A DNA stretch of 50,551 nt from Pseudomonadota bacterium (GTDB lineage Bacteria > Myxococcota > Myxococcia > Myxococcales > Myxococcaceae). The stretch lies in NCBI GenBank assembly GCA_023426545.1, contig JAFAAN010000090.1, positions 1 through 50,551 of the forward strand. Reading direction: 5' to 3'. The position numbers were made by a program, and so were the translations under genes. The notes below the pieces were generated by a model, which saw only the letters and a program-made list of their open reading frames with translations, had not been told where the DNA came from and did not search any database. This document shows, one piece after another, positions 7,719-16,141 of the stretch (its first letter is position 1; the number at the start of each line of letters is the position of its first letter).

Positions 7719-9739
7719 CAGGCCGCTCCCCGTTCGGCGTCACCCCCGGTCAACGGGGACGGGCCCAGGGCCGGTGCGCCTGCGGTCGCCACGGCCGCCT
7801 TGCGGCGCGGCCACAGGGCGATGAGCGTGCCCAGCACCAGCAGGGGGATGCTCCACCAGATCCACCCGACGAGCGGGAAGACCCAGACGTTGAAGCTCGC
7901 CGTCCCCGCCTGCTCGGAGAAGGCCATCAGCGACATGTAGAGGTCCTCGGCGGGCGTCTCGCGAACGCCGGGTGTGCCGATGGGGTCCGTGCTGCGCTCG
8001 TAGTAGTTGAGGCGCGGCTTCAGCTCCGACACCTGCCCGCCCGGGGACGTCACCTCCACGCGCGCGGCCACGTAGGTGCGGTGGGGCTCCTCGCCGCTGA
8101 CCAGCCCCAGGTACTTCATCTGGTAGCCGCCCAGCTCGATGACCTGGCCCTTCTTCAGGGTGCCGGACGTGTGTTTCACGTACGCGGACGAAGCGGCCAC
8201 GGCGACGATGATGAGGACGATGCCCAGGTGCACCACGTAACCGCCGAAGCGGCGCTGGGCCTTGAGGGCGCTCGTCGTGAGCGCGGTGACGAAGCCCTCC
8301 TTGCGCTCGGACATGCGCACCCGCACCGGCGCGGCCAGCTCGCGAAGGGTGATGACGGTGACGAAGCCCGCGAGGCCGAACGTCAGCAGCGGATAGACGC
8401 CGCGCAGGCCCACCGCGAAGCACGCGGCCGTCACCACCAGCCCCACCACAGCGGGGATGATGAACTGGCGGCGCAGCGTGGCTGGATCCGGCTTGCCCCA
8501 GGGGAGCACCGGGCCCACGCCCATCAGGAAGAGCACCGCGATGCCACCCGGCACCGCCATCTTGTTGAAGTACGGCTCCCCCACGCTCACCCGCACGCCA
8601 CGCACCGCCTCGGAGATGAGCGGGTACAGCGTGCCCAGCAGCACGGTGAAGGTGATGGCGACGAACACCAGGTTGTTCACCAGGATGCTCGACTCGCGCG
8701 ACAGGGGCGAGGCCAGCTGCCCCTCGGGCACCAGCAGCGGACCGCGCACCGCCAGCAGGCCCACGCACAGCACCAGCAGGAAGCCGAGGAACACCAGGAA
8801 CGTGGGCCCGATGTCCGACTGGGTGAAGGAGTGCACCGAGTTGAAGATGCCCGAGCGCGTCATGAACGTGCCCAGGATGGTGAGCACGAAGGACGCGAGC
8901 GCGAGGCTGAGCGTCCACAGCTTCAGCATCCGCTTGCGCTCCTGCACCATGGTGGAGTGCATGAACGCCGTGGCCGTCAGCCAGGGAAGGAAGGACGCGT
9001 TCTCCACCGGGTCCCACGCCCAGTAGCCGCCCCAGCCCAGCACGGCGTACGCCCACCACGCGCCCAGGATGATGCCGATGGACAGGAAGAGCCACGCCAC
9101 CAGCGTCCAGCGCCGCAGGGGCGCCATCCACGCCTCGCCAATCTCGCCGCGCAGCAGGCCCGCCACCGCGACGCCGAAGGGCACCGTCATGCCCACGTAG
9201 CCCAGGTACAGCATGGGCGGGTGGATGATCATCAGGACGTGGTTCTGGAGCAGCGGGTTGGGGCCGGGGCCGTCCATGGGGACCGGGGACACCGCGCCCC
9301 AGGGGTTGGCAGGACCGGCGATGAGGAAGGCGAAGAAGACGCCCACCGCCAGCATGGTGCCCAGCGCCAGCTGCATGTAGCGCGCGTGCTCGCGCCGGTG
9401 GATGAAGGCGAAGGCGGCGATGTAGCAACCCATGATGAGGCCCCAGAAGAGGATGGACCCCTCCAGGGCGCTCCAGAGCGACACGATGGTGTAGACGAGC
9501 GGCGTGGACCGGCTGCCCACCTGCGCCACGTAGCGCACGCTGAAGTCGTGCGTGACGAGCGCGTGCACCATCACCGCGTTGGAGCCCACCATGCACGCGG
9601 CGAAGCCCCACACCGCGCGCATCACCCACGGCATGCCCGCGTCGCTGCGGCGCAGGCCGCTCACCAGGCCCACGAGCGCGCCGAAGGTCGCGAACGCGAG
9701 CCCTCCGAGCACGAGGCCATACCCGACGGTTCCGTTCAC
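7718..9739 (-). CDS. ccmF: CcmF haem lyase subunit
   Basis: The 673-residue polytopic inner-membrane protein belongs to the haem-handling superfamily. The WWD domain is clear (WGGYWAWDPVENASFLPWL, about residues 230-248), as are conserved haem-ligand-type His regions (LLQNHVLMIIHPPMLYLGY). CcmF accepts haem from holo-CcmE and ligates it to apocytochrome. The GTG at 9739 is chosen because it overlaps the ccmE stop (GTGA). The ATG-like extension upstream is Arg/His-rich shadow sequence. Length is in the family's usual range (about 630-680). It sits between ccmE and ccmG, the standard order. Confidence 0.96.
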   Translation of the reverse strand: MNGTVGYGLVLGGLAFATFGALVGLVSGLRRSDAGMPWVMRAVWGFAACMVGSNAVMVHALVTHDFSVRYVAQVGSRSTPLVYTIVSLWSALEGSILFWGLIMGCYIAAFAFIHRREHARYMQLALGTMLAVGVFFAFLIAGPANPWGAVSPVPMDGPGPNPLLQNHVLMIIHPPMLYLGYVGMTVPFGVAVAGLLRGEIGEAWMAPLRRWTLVAWLFLSIGIILGAWWAYAVLGWGGYWAWDPVENASFLPWLTATAFMHSTMVQERKRMLKLWTLSLALASFVLTILGTFMTRSGIFNSVHSFTQSDIGPTFLVFLGFLLVLCVGLLAVRGPLLVPEGQLASPLSRESSILVNNLVFVAITFTVLLGTLYPLISEAVRGVRVSVGEPYFNKMAVPGGIAVLFLMGVGPVLPWGKPDPATLRRQFIIPAVVGLVVTAACFAVGLRGVYPLLTFGLAGFVTVITLRELAAPVRVRMSERKEGFVTALTTSALKAQRRFGGYVVHLGIVLIIVAVAASSAYVKHTSGTLKKGQVIELGGYQMKYLGLVSGEEPHRTYVAARVEVTSPGGQVSELKPRLNYYERSTDPIGTPGVRETPAEDLYMSLMAFSEQAGTASFNVWVFPLVGWIWWSIPLLVLGTLIALWPRRKAAVATAGAPALGPSPLTGGDAERGAA

Positions 9740-10215
9740 ATCGCCCCCACGGCGGTGGTGGCGTCGGAGAGCGTCTCCTGCCACTGCCGAGGCTCCTCGC
9801 CCTCCTTCGGGGCGCGGTACTCGTTGGAGTGGTTCACCATCAGCCGGTTGGAGCTGAAGACGCCGGACTTGTCGTAGGTGCCCTCCACCACGACACCAAT
9901 CTTGTCGCGGAACATCTGCGGCGGCGTCTCCGTGGAGCGGACCAGCACGCTGGGCGCGCCGTCCTTGACGTCATCCGCCACGCGGAATTGCAGGGTGGTG
10001 TGCTCGGCGTTCCACTCGATGCTGCCCGGCTGCACCACGCCGCCCAGGCGGATGGTGGCCGAATACGCCTTCTCGCCCTGGCCCAGCATCTCCGACGGGC
10101 TCCAGTAGTAGACGAGGTTCTCGCCGATGTTGCCGAAGGCGACGAAGCCCAGGCCGGCCCCCGCGACGAGCAGGGCGCCCAGGGCAATCAGACGGTTGCG
10201 AGCGACGGGGGACAT
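9736..10215 (-). CDS. ccmE: CcmE periplasmic haem chaperone
   Basis: The 159-residue protein has one N-terminal membrane anchor (about 8-28) and a small OB-fold periplasmic domain. The haem-attachment motif HxxxY is present as H129-SNE-Y133, so this is the classical His form rather than the Cys variant found in some sulfate reducers and archaea. CcmE covalently captures haem delivered by CcmABCD and passes it to CcmF. The segment GVVQPGSIEW corresponds to the conserved Gly-rich strand of the family. The acidic C-terminal tail is variable. It starts 6 bp after the ccmD-like gene. Confidence 0.95.
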   Translation of the reverse strand: MSPVARNRLIALGALLVAGAGLGFVAFGNIGENLVYYWSPSEMLGQGEKAYSATIRLGGVVQPGSIEWNAEHTTLQFRVADDVKDGAPSVLVRSTETPPQMFRDKIGVVVEGTYDKSGVFSSNRLMVNHSNEYRAPKEGEEPRQWQETLSDATTAVGAM

Positions 10216-10221
10216 GTCGAA

Positions 10222-10410
10222 TCACTCCTTGGCGTCGGAGGGGGCCTTGGGCCGACGGACCCAGAGAGACACGGCGTAGAGAACCAGCATGACGACTGTA
10301 ATCGCGTAGCACGCCCACACATAGCCCCAGCCGCCCACGATGCGGCCGCTGCCGACCTGCCCGGGCGCGGCCGCGAGGAGCCACAGCATCTGCGTCGAAA
10401 GCGTCATCAT
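10222..10410 (-). CDS. ccmD: CcmD-like small membrane protein
   Basis: The 62-residue protein has one strong transmembrane helix (about residues 29-50, YVWACYAITVVMLVLYAVSL) followed by a basic tail (WVRRPK). CcmD is a short single-span protein needed to release holo-CcmE from the CcmC complex. It is recognised mainly by size, topology and position between ccmC and ccmE, all of which fit. The start is one of two adjacent ATG codons (10410 or 10407) 2 bp from the ccmC stop. The N-terminal part is weakly hydrophobic, with an AAAPG segment. Sequence conservation is too low for motif proof. Confidence 0.8.
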   Translation of the reverse strand: MMTLSTQMLWLLAAAPGQVGSGRIVGGWGYVWACYAITVVMLVLYAVSLWVRRPKAPSDAKE

Positions 10411-10412
10411 GT

Positions 10413-11126
10413 TCAGGCCACCCTCGTGGAGTTGGCGCCACCCGCGGCGGCGAGGTCCGGCGGCAGCGCGTCCGGCAGGGCCACCTCCGCCTGGCGCTCG
10501 GCCAGGGCCTGGCGGTAGCGCTGCACCAGGAACCAGAGCGTGAGGAAGAGCATGCCGAAGGCGGACACGCGCAGCGCCAGCGTCATCTCCGGGTCCACCG
10601 TCTTCGGCGTGGACTGCACCTGGTGCAGGCTGCGCCACCACCGCACGGAGAACCACACGATGGGCAGGTTGATGGCGCCGATGATGGCCACCACCGCGCT
10701 CCACGTCGCGCGCTTGTCCGGGTCCTCCACGAAGCGCCGCAGCACGAGGTAGCCGGTGTACGTCACCAGCATGATGGCCTCGGAGGTGAGGCGCGGATCC
10801 CACGACCAGTACACGCCCCAGGTCGGCCGGCCCCAGATGGCGCCGGTGATCATGCCCGCGGTGCCCAGCACCAGGCCAATCTCCGCGGACGCCTCGGCGG
10901 CGGCATCCAGCTTCCAGCTCGCCTTCATGAGGTAGGTGACGGCCGCCACGAAGTTGATGGCCATGGCCACCATGGCCATCCACTGGAGCGGGACGTGGAC
11001 GTACATGATGCGCTGCACGTCGCCCATCTCACGGTCCGGCGGCGCCCACGCCAGCCCCAGCCACCAGCCCGCGGCGAGCACGACCAGCGACAGCGCCGGC
11101 AGGCCCCACTTGATGAACTTTCCCAT
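10413..11126 (-). CDS. ccmC: CcmC haem-handling permease
   Basis: The 237-residue protein has about six transmembrane helices and the WWD signature WGVYWSWDPRLTSE (about residues 104-117), flanked by the conserved RIMYVHVPLQW segment with a haem-ligand His. CcmC presents haem to CcmE on the periplasmic face. Length matches the family (about 220-250). It lies 3 bp downstream of ccmB and 2 bp upstream of ccmD. The C-terminal 25 residues are a hydrophilic Ala/Pro-rich tail not usual for the family but typical of high-GC genomes. Confidence 0.96.
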   Translation of the reverse strand: MGKFIKWGLPALSLVVLAAGWWLGLAWAPPDREMGDVQRIMYVHVPLQWMAMVAMAINFVAAVTYLMKASWKLDAAAEASAEIGLVLGTAGMITGAIWGRPTWGVYWSWDPRLTSEAIMLVTYTGYLVLRRFVEDPDKRATWSAVVAIIGAINLPIVWFSVRWWRSLHQVQSTPKTVDPEMTLALRVSAFGMLFLTLWFLVQRYRQALAERQAEVALPDALPPDLAAAGGANSTRVA

Positions 11127-11129
11127 CCT

Positions 11130-11831
11130 TCAGTCCTCGATGATCCGCGGGAACAGCAAGAAGCCTACGCCCCAATAAATCAGATTGAAGCCGCCCAAAA
11201 GCCCCACCCATGAGCCAAACTGATTCATGGGGTCTCCCTGGAGTACGAGCGTCGTCGCCTTGGCCGCGGAGAGCAGCGCGGGGATGACGAGCGGGAACAA
11301 TAGCAAGGGCAGCAGCACGTCCCGTGCCCGGGCATTGCTCGAAATCGCGGCGTAGACGGTCCCAGGGGCGCTCAGCGCCAGGCTGCCGAGCACCAGGATG
11401 AGCCCCAGGTCCACGGCGCCGGTGACGATTTGCACGCCATACAGGGCCACCATGACGGGCACGAGCAGGGCGCCCAGGGCCGTCAGCAGCAGGGTGTTGC
11501 CCAGGGCCTTGGACAGGAAGATGGCGCGGGCGTCCGCGGGCGCCAGGCGGATGCCGTCCATGCACGCGTTCTCCGACTCGACGCGGAAGGACTCGCCCAG
11601 GGCGAGCACGCTGGCGAAGAGGATGGCGAGCCAGAAGTAGCCGCCAGCGTTCTTCTCCAGCAGCTTCGTGTCCGGGCCCAGCGCGAAGGAGAACATCAGC
11701 AGCGTGGCCAGCGCGAAGAAGATGATGGCGTTGAGGCGCGCGCGGGTTCGCCACTCGATGAGCAGGTCCTTGCGCAGCAGGGCCAGGGTGGCCGTCAGCA
11801 GGCCGATGGGGCGGGGGCGGGGCGTGCTCAT
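11130..11831 (-). CDS. ccmB: CcmB haem ABC exporter permease
   Basis: The 233-residue permease has about six membrane spans and begins with the typical cytoplasmic opening ALLRKDLLIEWRTR. Conserved interior phrases include NAIIFFALATLLMFSFALGP and LLPLLLFPLVIPALL. It forms the CcmAB transporter whose ATP hydrolysis drives release of holo-CcmE from CcmC. Its start overlaps the ccmA stop by 4 bp and it ends 3 bp before ccmC. Length and topology match the family. Confidence 0.95.
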   Translation of the reverse strand: MSTPRPRPIGLLTATLALLRKDLLIEWRTRARLNAIIFFALATLLMFSFALGPDTKLLEKNAGGYFWLAILFASVLALGESFRVESENACMDGIRLAPADARAIFLSKALGNTLLLTALGALLVPVMVALYGVQIVTGAVDLGLILVLGSLALSAPGTVYAAISSNARARDVLLPLLLFPLVIPALLSAAKATTLVLQGDPMNQFGSWVGLLGGFNLIYWGVGFLLFPRIIED

Positions 11832-12487
11832 GCGGACACCGCCCGGCCTTCCTGAAGGTGAAGGCGTTCTTCACACAGCGTCAGGCCCTGCTCGATGAGG
11901 TGGGTGGCGAGGATGACGGTGACGCCGCTGGCCTTGAGCTCCGCGATGATGCCCTCCATGTCCCGGATGCCCGCCGGGTCCAGCTCTCCGAAGGGCTCGT
12001 CGAGCAGGGCGAGGGCAGGCGCCTTGAGGAGCAGGCGGGCGATGGCCAGGCGCTTGCGCATGCCGGCGCTGAAGCTGCGGACCGGGCTGTCCGAGCGGCG
12101 GCCGAGCCCCACCCGGGTGAGCCCCGCATTGGCCGCGTCCTCGGGGGAGGGCAGCCCCAGCAGCCGGGCCAGCACCGTGAGGTTCTGGTGCGCGGTGAGG
12201 TCCTCGTAGAGGAAGCTGGCGTGGGACAGCAGGGCCACGTCCCGGCGCACCGCGTCCCGCTCCACCACCGCGTCCCGGCCGAGCACCTCCACCCGGCCCG
12301 CCGTGGGGCTCAGGGCCGTGGCCAGCAGGCGCAGCAGGGTCGTCTTCCCGGAGCCATTGTGGCCCGTGAGCAGGAGCGAGCGCCCGGCGGGGAGCGCGTA
12401 CGTCAGGCGCGCCAGGGCCCACCGGCGTCCATAGCGCTTGCTGACGTCGTTCAGGGCGAGCGCCGGAGTGGCGGAGAGGGGGAGCAT
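11828..12487 (-). CDS. ccmA: CcmA haem ABC exporter ATPase
   Basis: The 219-residue ABC ATPase shows Walker A GHNGSGKTT (about 41-49), signature motif FSAGMRKRLAIA, Walker B ALALLDEPF and the switch His in ATHLIEQG. SAGMRKR in place of LSGGQ is typical of CcmA. The ATG at 12487 (MLPLSATPALALNDV) is chosen because upstream codons lie in the exo promoter region and have no homology. It is the first gene of the minus-strand ccm operon. Its promoter must lie in the 298-bp divergent gap shared with exoL. Confidence 0.94.
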   Translation of the reverse strand: MLPLSATPALALNDVSKRYGRRWALARLTYALPAGRSLLLTGHNGSGKTTLLRLLATALSPTAGRVEVLGRDAVVERDAVRRDVALLSHASFLYEDLTAHQNLTVLARLLGLPSPEDAANAGLTRVGLGRRSDSPVRSFSAGMRKRLAIARLLLKAPALALLDEPFGELDPAGIRDMEGIIAELKASGVTVILATHLIEQGLTLCEERLHLQEGRAVSA

Positions 12488-12632
12488 CGGCGGTGCCGTT
12501 CGTACCCGGAAACCCGTGTGTCCACCAGTGAAACCCGGGGAGGTGGGCCGGACGGAGACAGAGCGAGCCTGCCAGCGGGAAAGGATTTCCACCCAGTGTG
12601 GTCGCGAGTGCCCGCTGAGGGCCGCTCCGGTT

Positions 12633-12711
12633 CCACGGTGTGGAACGTCCACTGCTCGCCACGCGACCCGTGCGGACGGACGGCCCTCTCGACTGCCCGG
12701 TTCACGGTGGC
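12633..12711 (+). promoter_or_regulatory. Three near-matches to the Nla6 binding consensus upstream of exoL
   Basis: The published Nla6 half-site consensus is C(C/A)ACGNNGNC. Same-strand near-matches, each one fixed base off, occur at 12633-12642 (CCACGGTGTG), 12659-12668 (CCACGCGACC) and 12702-12711 (TCACGGTGGC). The M. xanthus exoL-type operon (MXAN3259) is a known direct Nla6 target. Individually these 10-mers are weak in GC-rich DNA; position just upstream of a sigma-54 element is what makes them of interest. Confidence 0.4.
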
Positions 12712-12719
12712 TGGGTTTC

Positions 12720-12735
12720 TGGCACCCCCCCTGCA
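12720..12735 (+). promoter_or_regulatory. Sigma-54 (-24/-12) promoter for the exoLMNOP operon
   Basis: The sequence TGGCACCCCCCCTGCA matches the sigma-54 consensus TGGCACG-N4-TTGCW, with both invariant doublets (GG at 12721-12722, GC at 12733-12734) and the required 10-bp separation. Transcription would start near 12746, leaving a leader of about 40 nt before the exoL ATG. Sigma-54 promoters need an enhancer-binding protein, which fits the reported Nla6 control of this operon in M. xanthus. Confidence 0.75.
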
Positions 12736-12785
12736 AGGTGCGCGGGCATGCGAAGCGGATGGGGCGATCCGCGCGGAGGGCGTGC

Positions 12786-14021
12786 ATGGCGACGGAAAAG
12801 GTATTGCGAAGGGCGGTGAAGGCGGCGGCGGCGGGGATGCTCCACTACAGCGGAATGCGGCGGGCCATGGCTGCCTACCGCCGCTCGCAGTCGGGCGGCA
12901 GGCGCGTCCTCATCGTGAGCTACCACCGGGTGGTGAGCGACTTCACCGGGGAGCTGCAACGCTCGATTCCAGGCCTGCTCATCTCCCAGGAGACGTTCCG
13001 GCGGCACCTGGAGGAAGCCCACGCGGCGGGCTTCGAGCTGGCGTCCATCGGCGAAGCGGTGGACGTGATGAGCGGCCGCCGGGTGGCGAAGAAGGACCTG
13101 TGTGTCGTCACCTTCGATGATGGCTACCGGGACGTCTACCGGTACGCCTATCCCATCCTCAAGCAGATGGGCGTGCCGGCCATCACCTACCTGCCCACGG
13201 CGTTCATCAACACCGACAGGCGCTTCAACCACGACCGGCTCTTCCACCTGCTGCGCCGCGTCCAGGAGCGCCGCTTCCGGCCGCTCTACGACACGCTGCC
13301 CGCGCCCTCGCTCCAACTGCTGGGGCCCATCCTCTCCGGGCAGAAGACGGTGTCGGCGTCGCTGGACGACTTCATCGGCGAGCACCCCACGCGCGTGCTG
13401 ACGGAGATCATCGACGCGCTGGAGCAGCAGCTCGGCGGCGGCGCGGACCTGATTCCGGAGCAGGGCGACATCATGAACTGGGACGAGGTGCGCCGCATGG
13501 CGCGCGACGGCTTCGAGTTCGGCGCGCATACGCTGGGGCACACGGTGCTGACGCTGGAGCCGCAGGAGGTCGTGGAGCGGGAGATCCTGGAGTCCAAGCG
13601 CTCCATCGAGCGCGAGGTGGGCATCACCGTGCGGGACTTCGCCTATTGCAACGGCTGGTACTCGGACGAGATCATCCGGGTGCTGTCGGCCAACGGCTTC
13701 CGCTCGGGAGTCACCACGGAGGACCTGCCCAACCGCATCGGGGGGGACCCCTTCACGCTCAAGCGCAAGGTGCTGTGGGAGAACTTCAGCCTCGGCATGC
13801 TGGGGGACTACTCGTCCTCGCTCACCGGCTGCCAGCTGGATGACTGTTTCGGGGTGCTGGGCATGAGCAGCCCCGTGCCGGGGAAGCGCCCCCATTTCGG
13901 CGGCGCCCCCGCGGGAAACCAGGTCAGCGCGGCGGGGAGGCTCGGCCCCCGGGGCGCGGGCGGTGGCAATGCGCACATGGTGGGCCCGGAGGAGACCTCG
14001 ACGGTTCGGGAGGCTCCGTGA
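12786..14021 (+). CDS. exoL: Polysaccharide deacetylase ExoL (spore coat polysaccharide)
   Basis: The 411-residue NodB-type deacetylase removes N-acetyl groups from polysaccharide or its precursor. The catalytic motif TFDDGY (about residue 108) supplies the general base and metal Asp. HTLGH (about 243-247) supplies the HxxxH metal ligands. No signal peptide is evident, so action on the lipid-linked repeat unit in the cytoplasm is possible. The last 60 residues are a Gly/Pro-rich tail outside the domain. The ATG at 12786 is the first after the sigma-54 promoter. The stop overlaps the exoM GTG. Gene order exoL-M-N-O-P and products match the M. xanthus locus where the deacetylase (MXAN_3259) is needed for intact spore coat. 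Confidence 0.88.
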   Translation: MATEKVLRRAVKAAAAGMLHYSGMRRAMAAYRRSQSGGRRVLIVSYHRVVSDFTGELQRSIPGLLISQETFRRHLEEAHAAGFELASIGEAVDVMSGRRVAKKDLCVVTFDDGYRDVYRYAYPILKQMGVPAITYLPTAFINTDRRFNHDRLFHLLRRVQERRFRPLYDTLPAPSLQLLGPILSGQKTVSASLDDFIGEHPTRVLTEIIDALEQQLGGGADLIPEQGDIMNWDEVRRMARDGFEFGAHTLGHTVLTLEPQEVVEREILESKRSIEREVGITVRDFAYCNGWYSDEIIRVLSANGFRSGVTTEDLPNRIGGDPFTLKRKVLWENFSLGMLGDYSSSLTGCQLDDCFGVLGMSSPVPGKRPHFGGAPAGNQVSAAGRLGPRGAGGGNAHMVGPEETSTVREAP

Positions 14022-15568
14022 GGGGAAGCTCCACGCCGGCCGCGTCCGGGGGATCGTTCCTCGGGCGCGCCGGTCCGCTGGTGTTGGCCCGGCTGTTCAC
14101 CGCCGGGCTGACGTTGTCCATTCCCCTGGTGCTCGCCCGGGTGCTGACCCTGGACGACTACGGCACCTACTACCAGTTGTTCCTCATCGCGACGACGCTC
14201 TACTACGTCCTGCCGTTCGGCGTGGTGCAGAGCCTCTACTACTTCCTGCCCCGCGCGGAGGCGAAGCGCCCCTTCCTGGGGCAGACGCTGCTGTTCATGT
14301 CCGGCGCGGGGCTGGTGGGCGGCGCGGCCGTGTGGGCGCTGCTCGGGCCGGTGGCGGACGCGTTCTCCAATCCCGCGCTGGCCGGGTACCGCCTGCCGCT
14401 GGCCGCGTACACCGCCTTCCTGCTGGGCAGCTTCCCGCTGGAGGTGTCGCTCACATCGCAGGGGCGCACGCGTGCGTCCGCGGGTGTGTACCTGGTGTCG
14501 GACGCGGTGCGGGCCTCGGTGATGGTGGTGCCGCCGCTCCTGGGGGCCTCGCTCTACGGGATGATGACGGCGGTGGCCGCCTTCGCGGCGCTCCGCTACG
14601 TGGCGACGTGGGGCGTATCGCTGCGAGGGTCCACCGGGCCCCTGGTGGACGGCCAGCGTTTCCGAGAGCAGCTCGCGTACGCGGCGCCCTTCGGCGCGGC
14701 GATGCTGCTGGCCATTCCACAGCAGAACGCGCACCTGTACGCGGTGGCGGGCGCGGTGGCGCCGGCGCTGTATGCGCTCTACCGCGTGGGCTGCTTTCAG
14801 CTCCCGGTGGTGGACCTGCTCTATACGCCCACCAGCGAGGTGCTGATGGTGCGCCTGGGCGAGCTGGAGCGCGAGGGTCGTTTGGAGGAGGGCGTGGAGT
14901 CCTTCCGCGAGGCGGCCGGGAAGCTGGCCTACTTCTTCCTGCCCTTCGCCGCGTTCCTGTTCTCGGCGGCACCGGAGTTCATCGGGGCGATGTTCGGCGA
15001 GAAGTTCCTGCCCGCCGTGCCCGTCTTCCGCGTCAGCGTGCTGGGCGTGGTGCTCTCCATCCTGCCCATGGACGGGACGCTGCGCGCCCGCGGGCAGACG
15101 CGCGCCATCTTCGCGTCCTATGCGGTGAAGGCGGCGGTGACGGTGCCGCTCGTCTGGGTGGGCGTGAAGCACTTCGGGTTGATGGGGGGCATCGGCTCGT
15201 GGGCAGTAGCGGAGGTGGTGGGCAAGGCCATGTTGCTGGCACGGGTGCCCGCGGCGCTGTCCACGCCGAAGCGGAAGCTGGGCATGGTGGACGTGATTCC
15301 CTGGCAGGTGCTGGGCAAGGCCGCGCTGGCGGCGTGCGCGGCGTCGGCGGGGGTGTTCCTCCTGAGGGCTGCTGCCCATGGCGCCTGGGCGCACCTGCCC
15401 ACGGGCTTCCTCTGGCGCGCGCTCCCTCTGGCGTCGGCGGGGGCGCTGTTCTTCATCGGGTACCTGGGGGTGCTTCACGTCGCGGGCGTGCGGCCGCTCA
15501 GTGTCATCACGGGGCTGCGGGCACGCAGGGCGGGGCGGGTACTTCCCCCCCTGCGGGGTGGTACCTAG
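14018..15568 (+). CDS. exoM: Wzx-type flippase ExoM (spore coat polysaccharide)
   Basis: The 516-residue polytopic membrane protein of the polysaccharide-transporter/MATE-like superfamily has about 12-14 helices. It begins with the typical opening GPLVLARLFTAGLTLSIPLVL and has the recurrent FGVVQSLYYFLPR segment. Wzx proteins flip undecaprenyl-linked repeat units across the inner membrane. The GTG start overlaps the exoL stop (GTGA), which couples translation. In M. xanthus the syntenic gene product (MXAN_3260) was assigned as the flippase of the Exo pathway. The polymerase and export proteins are encoded at other loci and none is in this window. Confidence 0.88.
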   Translation: MRGSSTPAASGGSFLGRAGPLVLARLFTAGLTLSIPLVLARVLTLDDYGTYYQLFLIATTLYYVLPFGVVQSLYYFLPRAEAKRPFLGQTLLFMSGAGLVGGAAVWALLGPVADAFSNPALAGYRLPLAAYTAFLLGSFPLEVSLTSQGRTRASAGVYLVSDAVRASVMVVPPLLGASLYGMMTAVAAFAALRYVATWGVSLRGSTGPLVDGQRFREQLAYAAPFGAAMLLAIPQQNAHLYAVAGAVAPALYALYRVGCFQLPVVDLLYTPTSEVLMVRLGELEREGRLEEGVESFREAAGKLAYFFLPFAAFLFSAAPEFIGAMFGEKFLPAVPVFRVSVLGVVLSILPMDGTLRARGQTRAIFASYAVKAAVTVPLVWVGVKHFGLMGGIGSWAVAEVVGKAMLLARVPAALSTPKRKLGMVDVIPWQVLGKAALAACAASAGVFLLRAAAHGAWAHLPTGFLWRALPLASAGALFFIGYLGVLHVAGVRPLSVITGLRARRAGRVLPPLRGGT

Positions 15569-15605
15569 TTTGGTTCGGGGCGGAACTCGGGGTCTGGGAG
15601 GCGTG

Positions 15606-16124
15606 ATGGGTGTCGACGCGATGACGTATTACCGGCTCGCGCGCGGGCTGAAGAAGCGGGGCGTGCCCCTGCTGCCAGCCCTGCTGCGCAAGGCCATCTA
15701 CTATCTACACAGCTCGTACATCCCCGAGGACGCGGAGATTGGCGAGGGGACGCAGCTCGGCTACGGCGGCATTGGCGTGGTCATCCACAAGGCCACGAGG
15801 ATTGGCCGGCACTGCCTCATCTCCCAGCAGGTGACGATTGGCGGGCGCTCGGGCATCGAGGGGGCCCCCGTCATCGGTGACTACGTGCGCCTGGGCGCGG
15901 GCGCGAAGATCCTCGGCAACATTCATATCGGTGACTTCGCCGTTGTCGGGGCCAACGCGGTGGTGGTGAAGGACGTGGCACCGGGCGCGGTGGTGGCCGG
16001 CGTGCCGGCGCGGGTGATTCGGCAGGACCCGGACCCGCTCGCCTCGTACCAGCGGGAGATGGGGCAGCTGCCGGCTCGGGTGGCGCTGGTGTCGGTGCCC
16101 TCGTCCTCGACGCTTCCGCAGTAG
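15606..16124 (+). CDS. exoN: Hexapeptide-repeat acetyltransferase ExoN (serine acetyltransferase-like)
   Basis: The 172-residue protein has left-handed beta-helix repeats (IGEGTQLGYGG, IGRHCLISQQVTIGG, IGDYVRLGAGAKILGNIHIGDFAVVGANAVVVKDV) and the closing AGVPARVI motif of CysE-like acetyltransferases. By context it probably O- or N-acetylates a sugar of the spore coat repeat unit rather than making O-acetylserine. The N-terminal helical domain of true CysE is short or missing. The ATG at 15606 follows GGGAGG at 5-bp spacing. Position third in the exo operon matches MXAN_3261. Confidence 0.82.
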   Translation: MGVDAMTYYRLARGLKKRGVPLLPALLRKAIYYLHSSYIPEDAEIGEGTQLGYGGIGVVIHKATRIGRHCLISQQVTIGGRSGIEGAPVIGDYVRLGAGAKILGNIHIGDFAVVGANAVVVKDVAPGAVVAGVPARVIRQDPDPLASYQREMGQLPARVALVSVPSSSTLPQ

Positions 16125-16141
16125 GTCCAGGAGGCACATCG

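Noticed and set aside
8081..9877. A 598-codon plus-strand open frame opposite ccmF
   Set aside because: It is the antisense of a firmly identified gene and reads as His/Arg/Gln-rich low-complexity sequence.
13808..15478. A 556-codon minus-strand open frame opposite exoM
   Set aside because: Antisense of the flippase gene with Arg/Gln/His-rich shadow composition and no recognisable domain.
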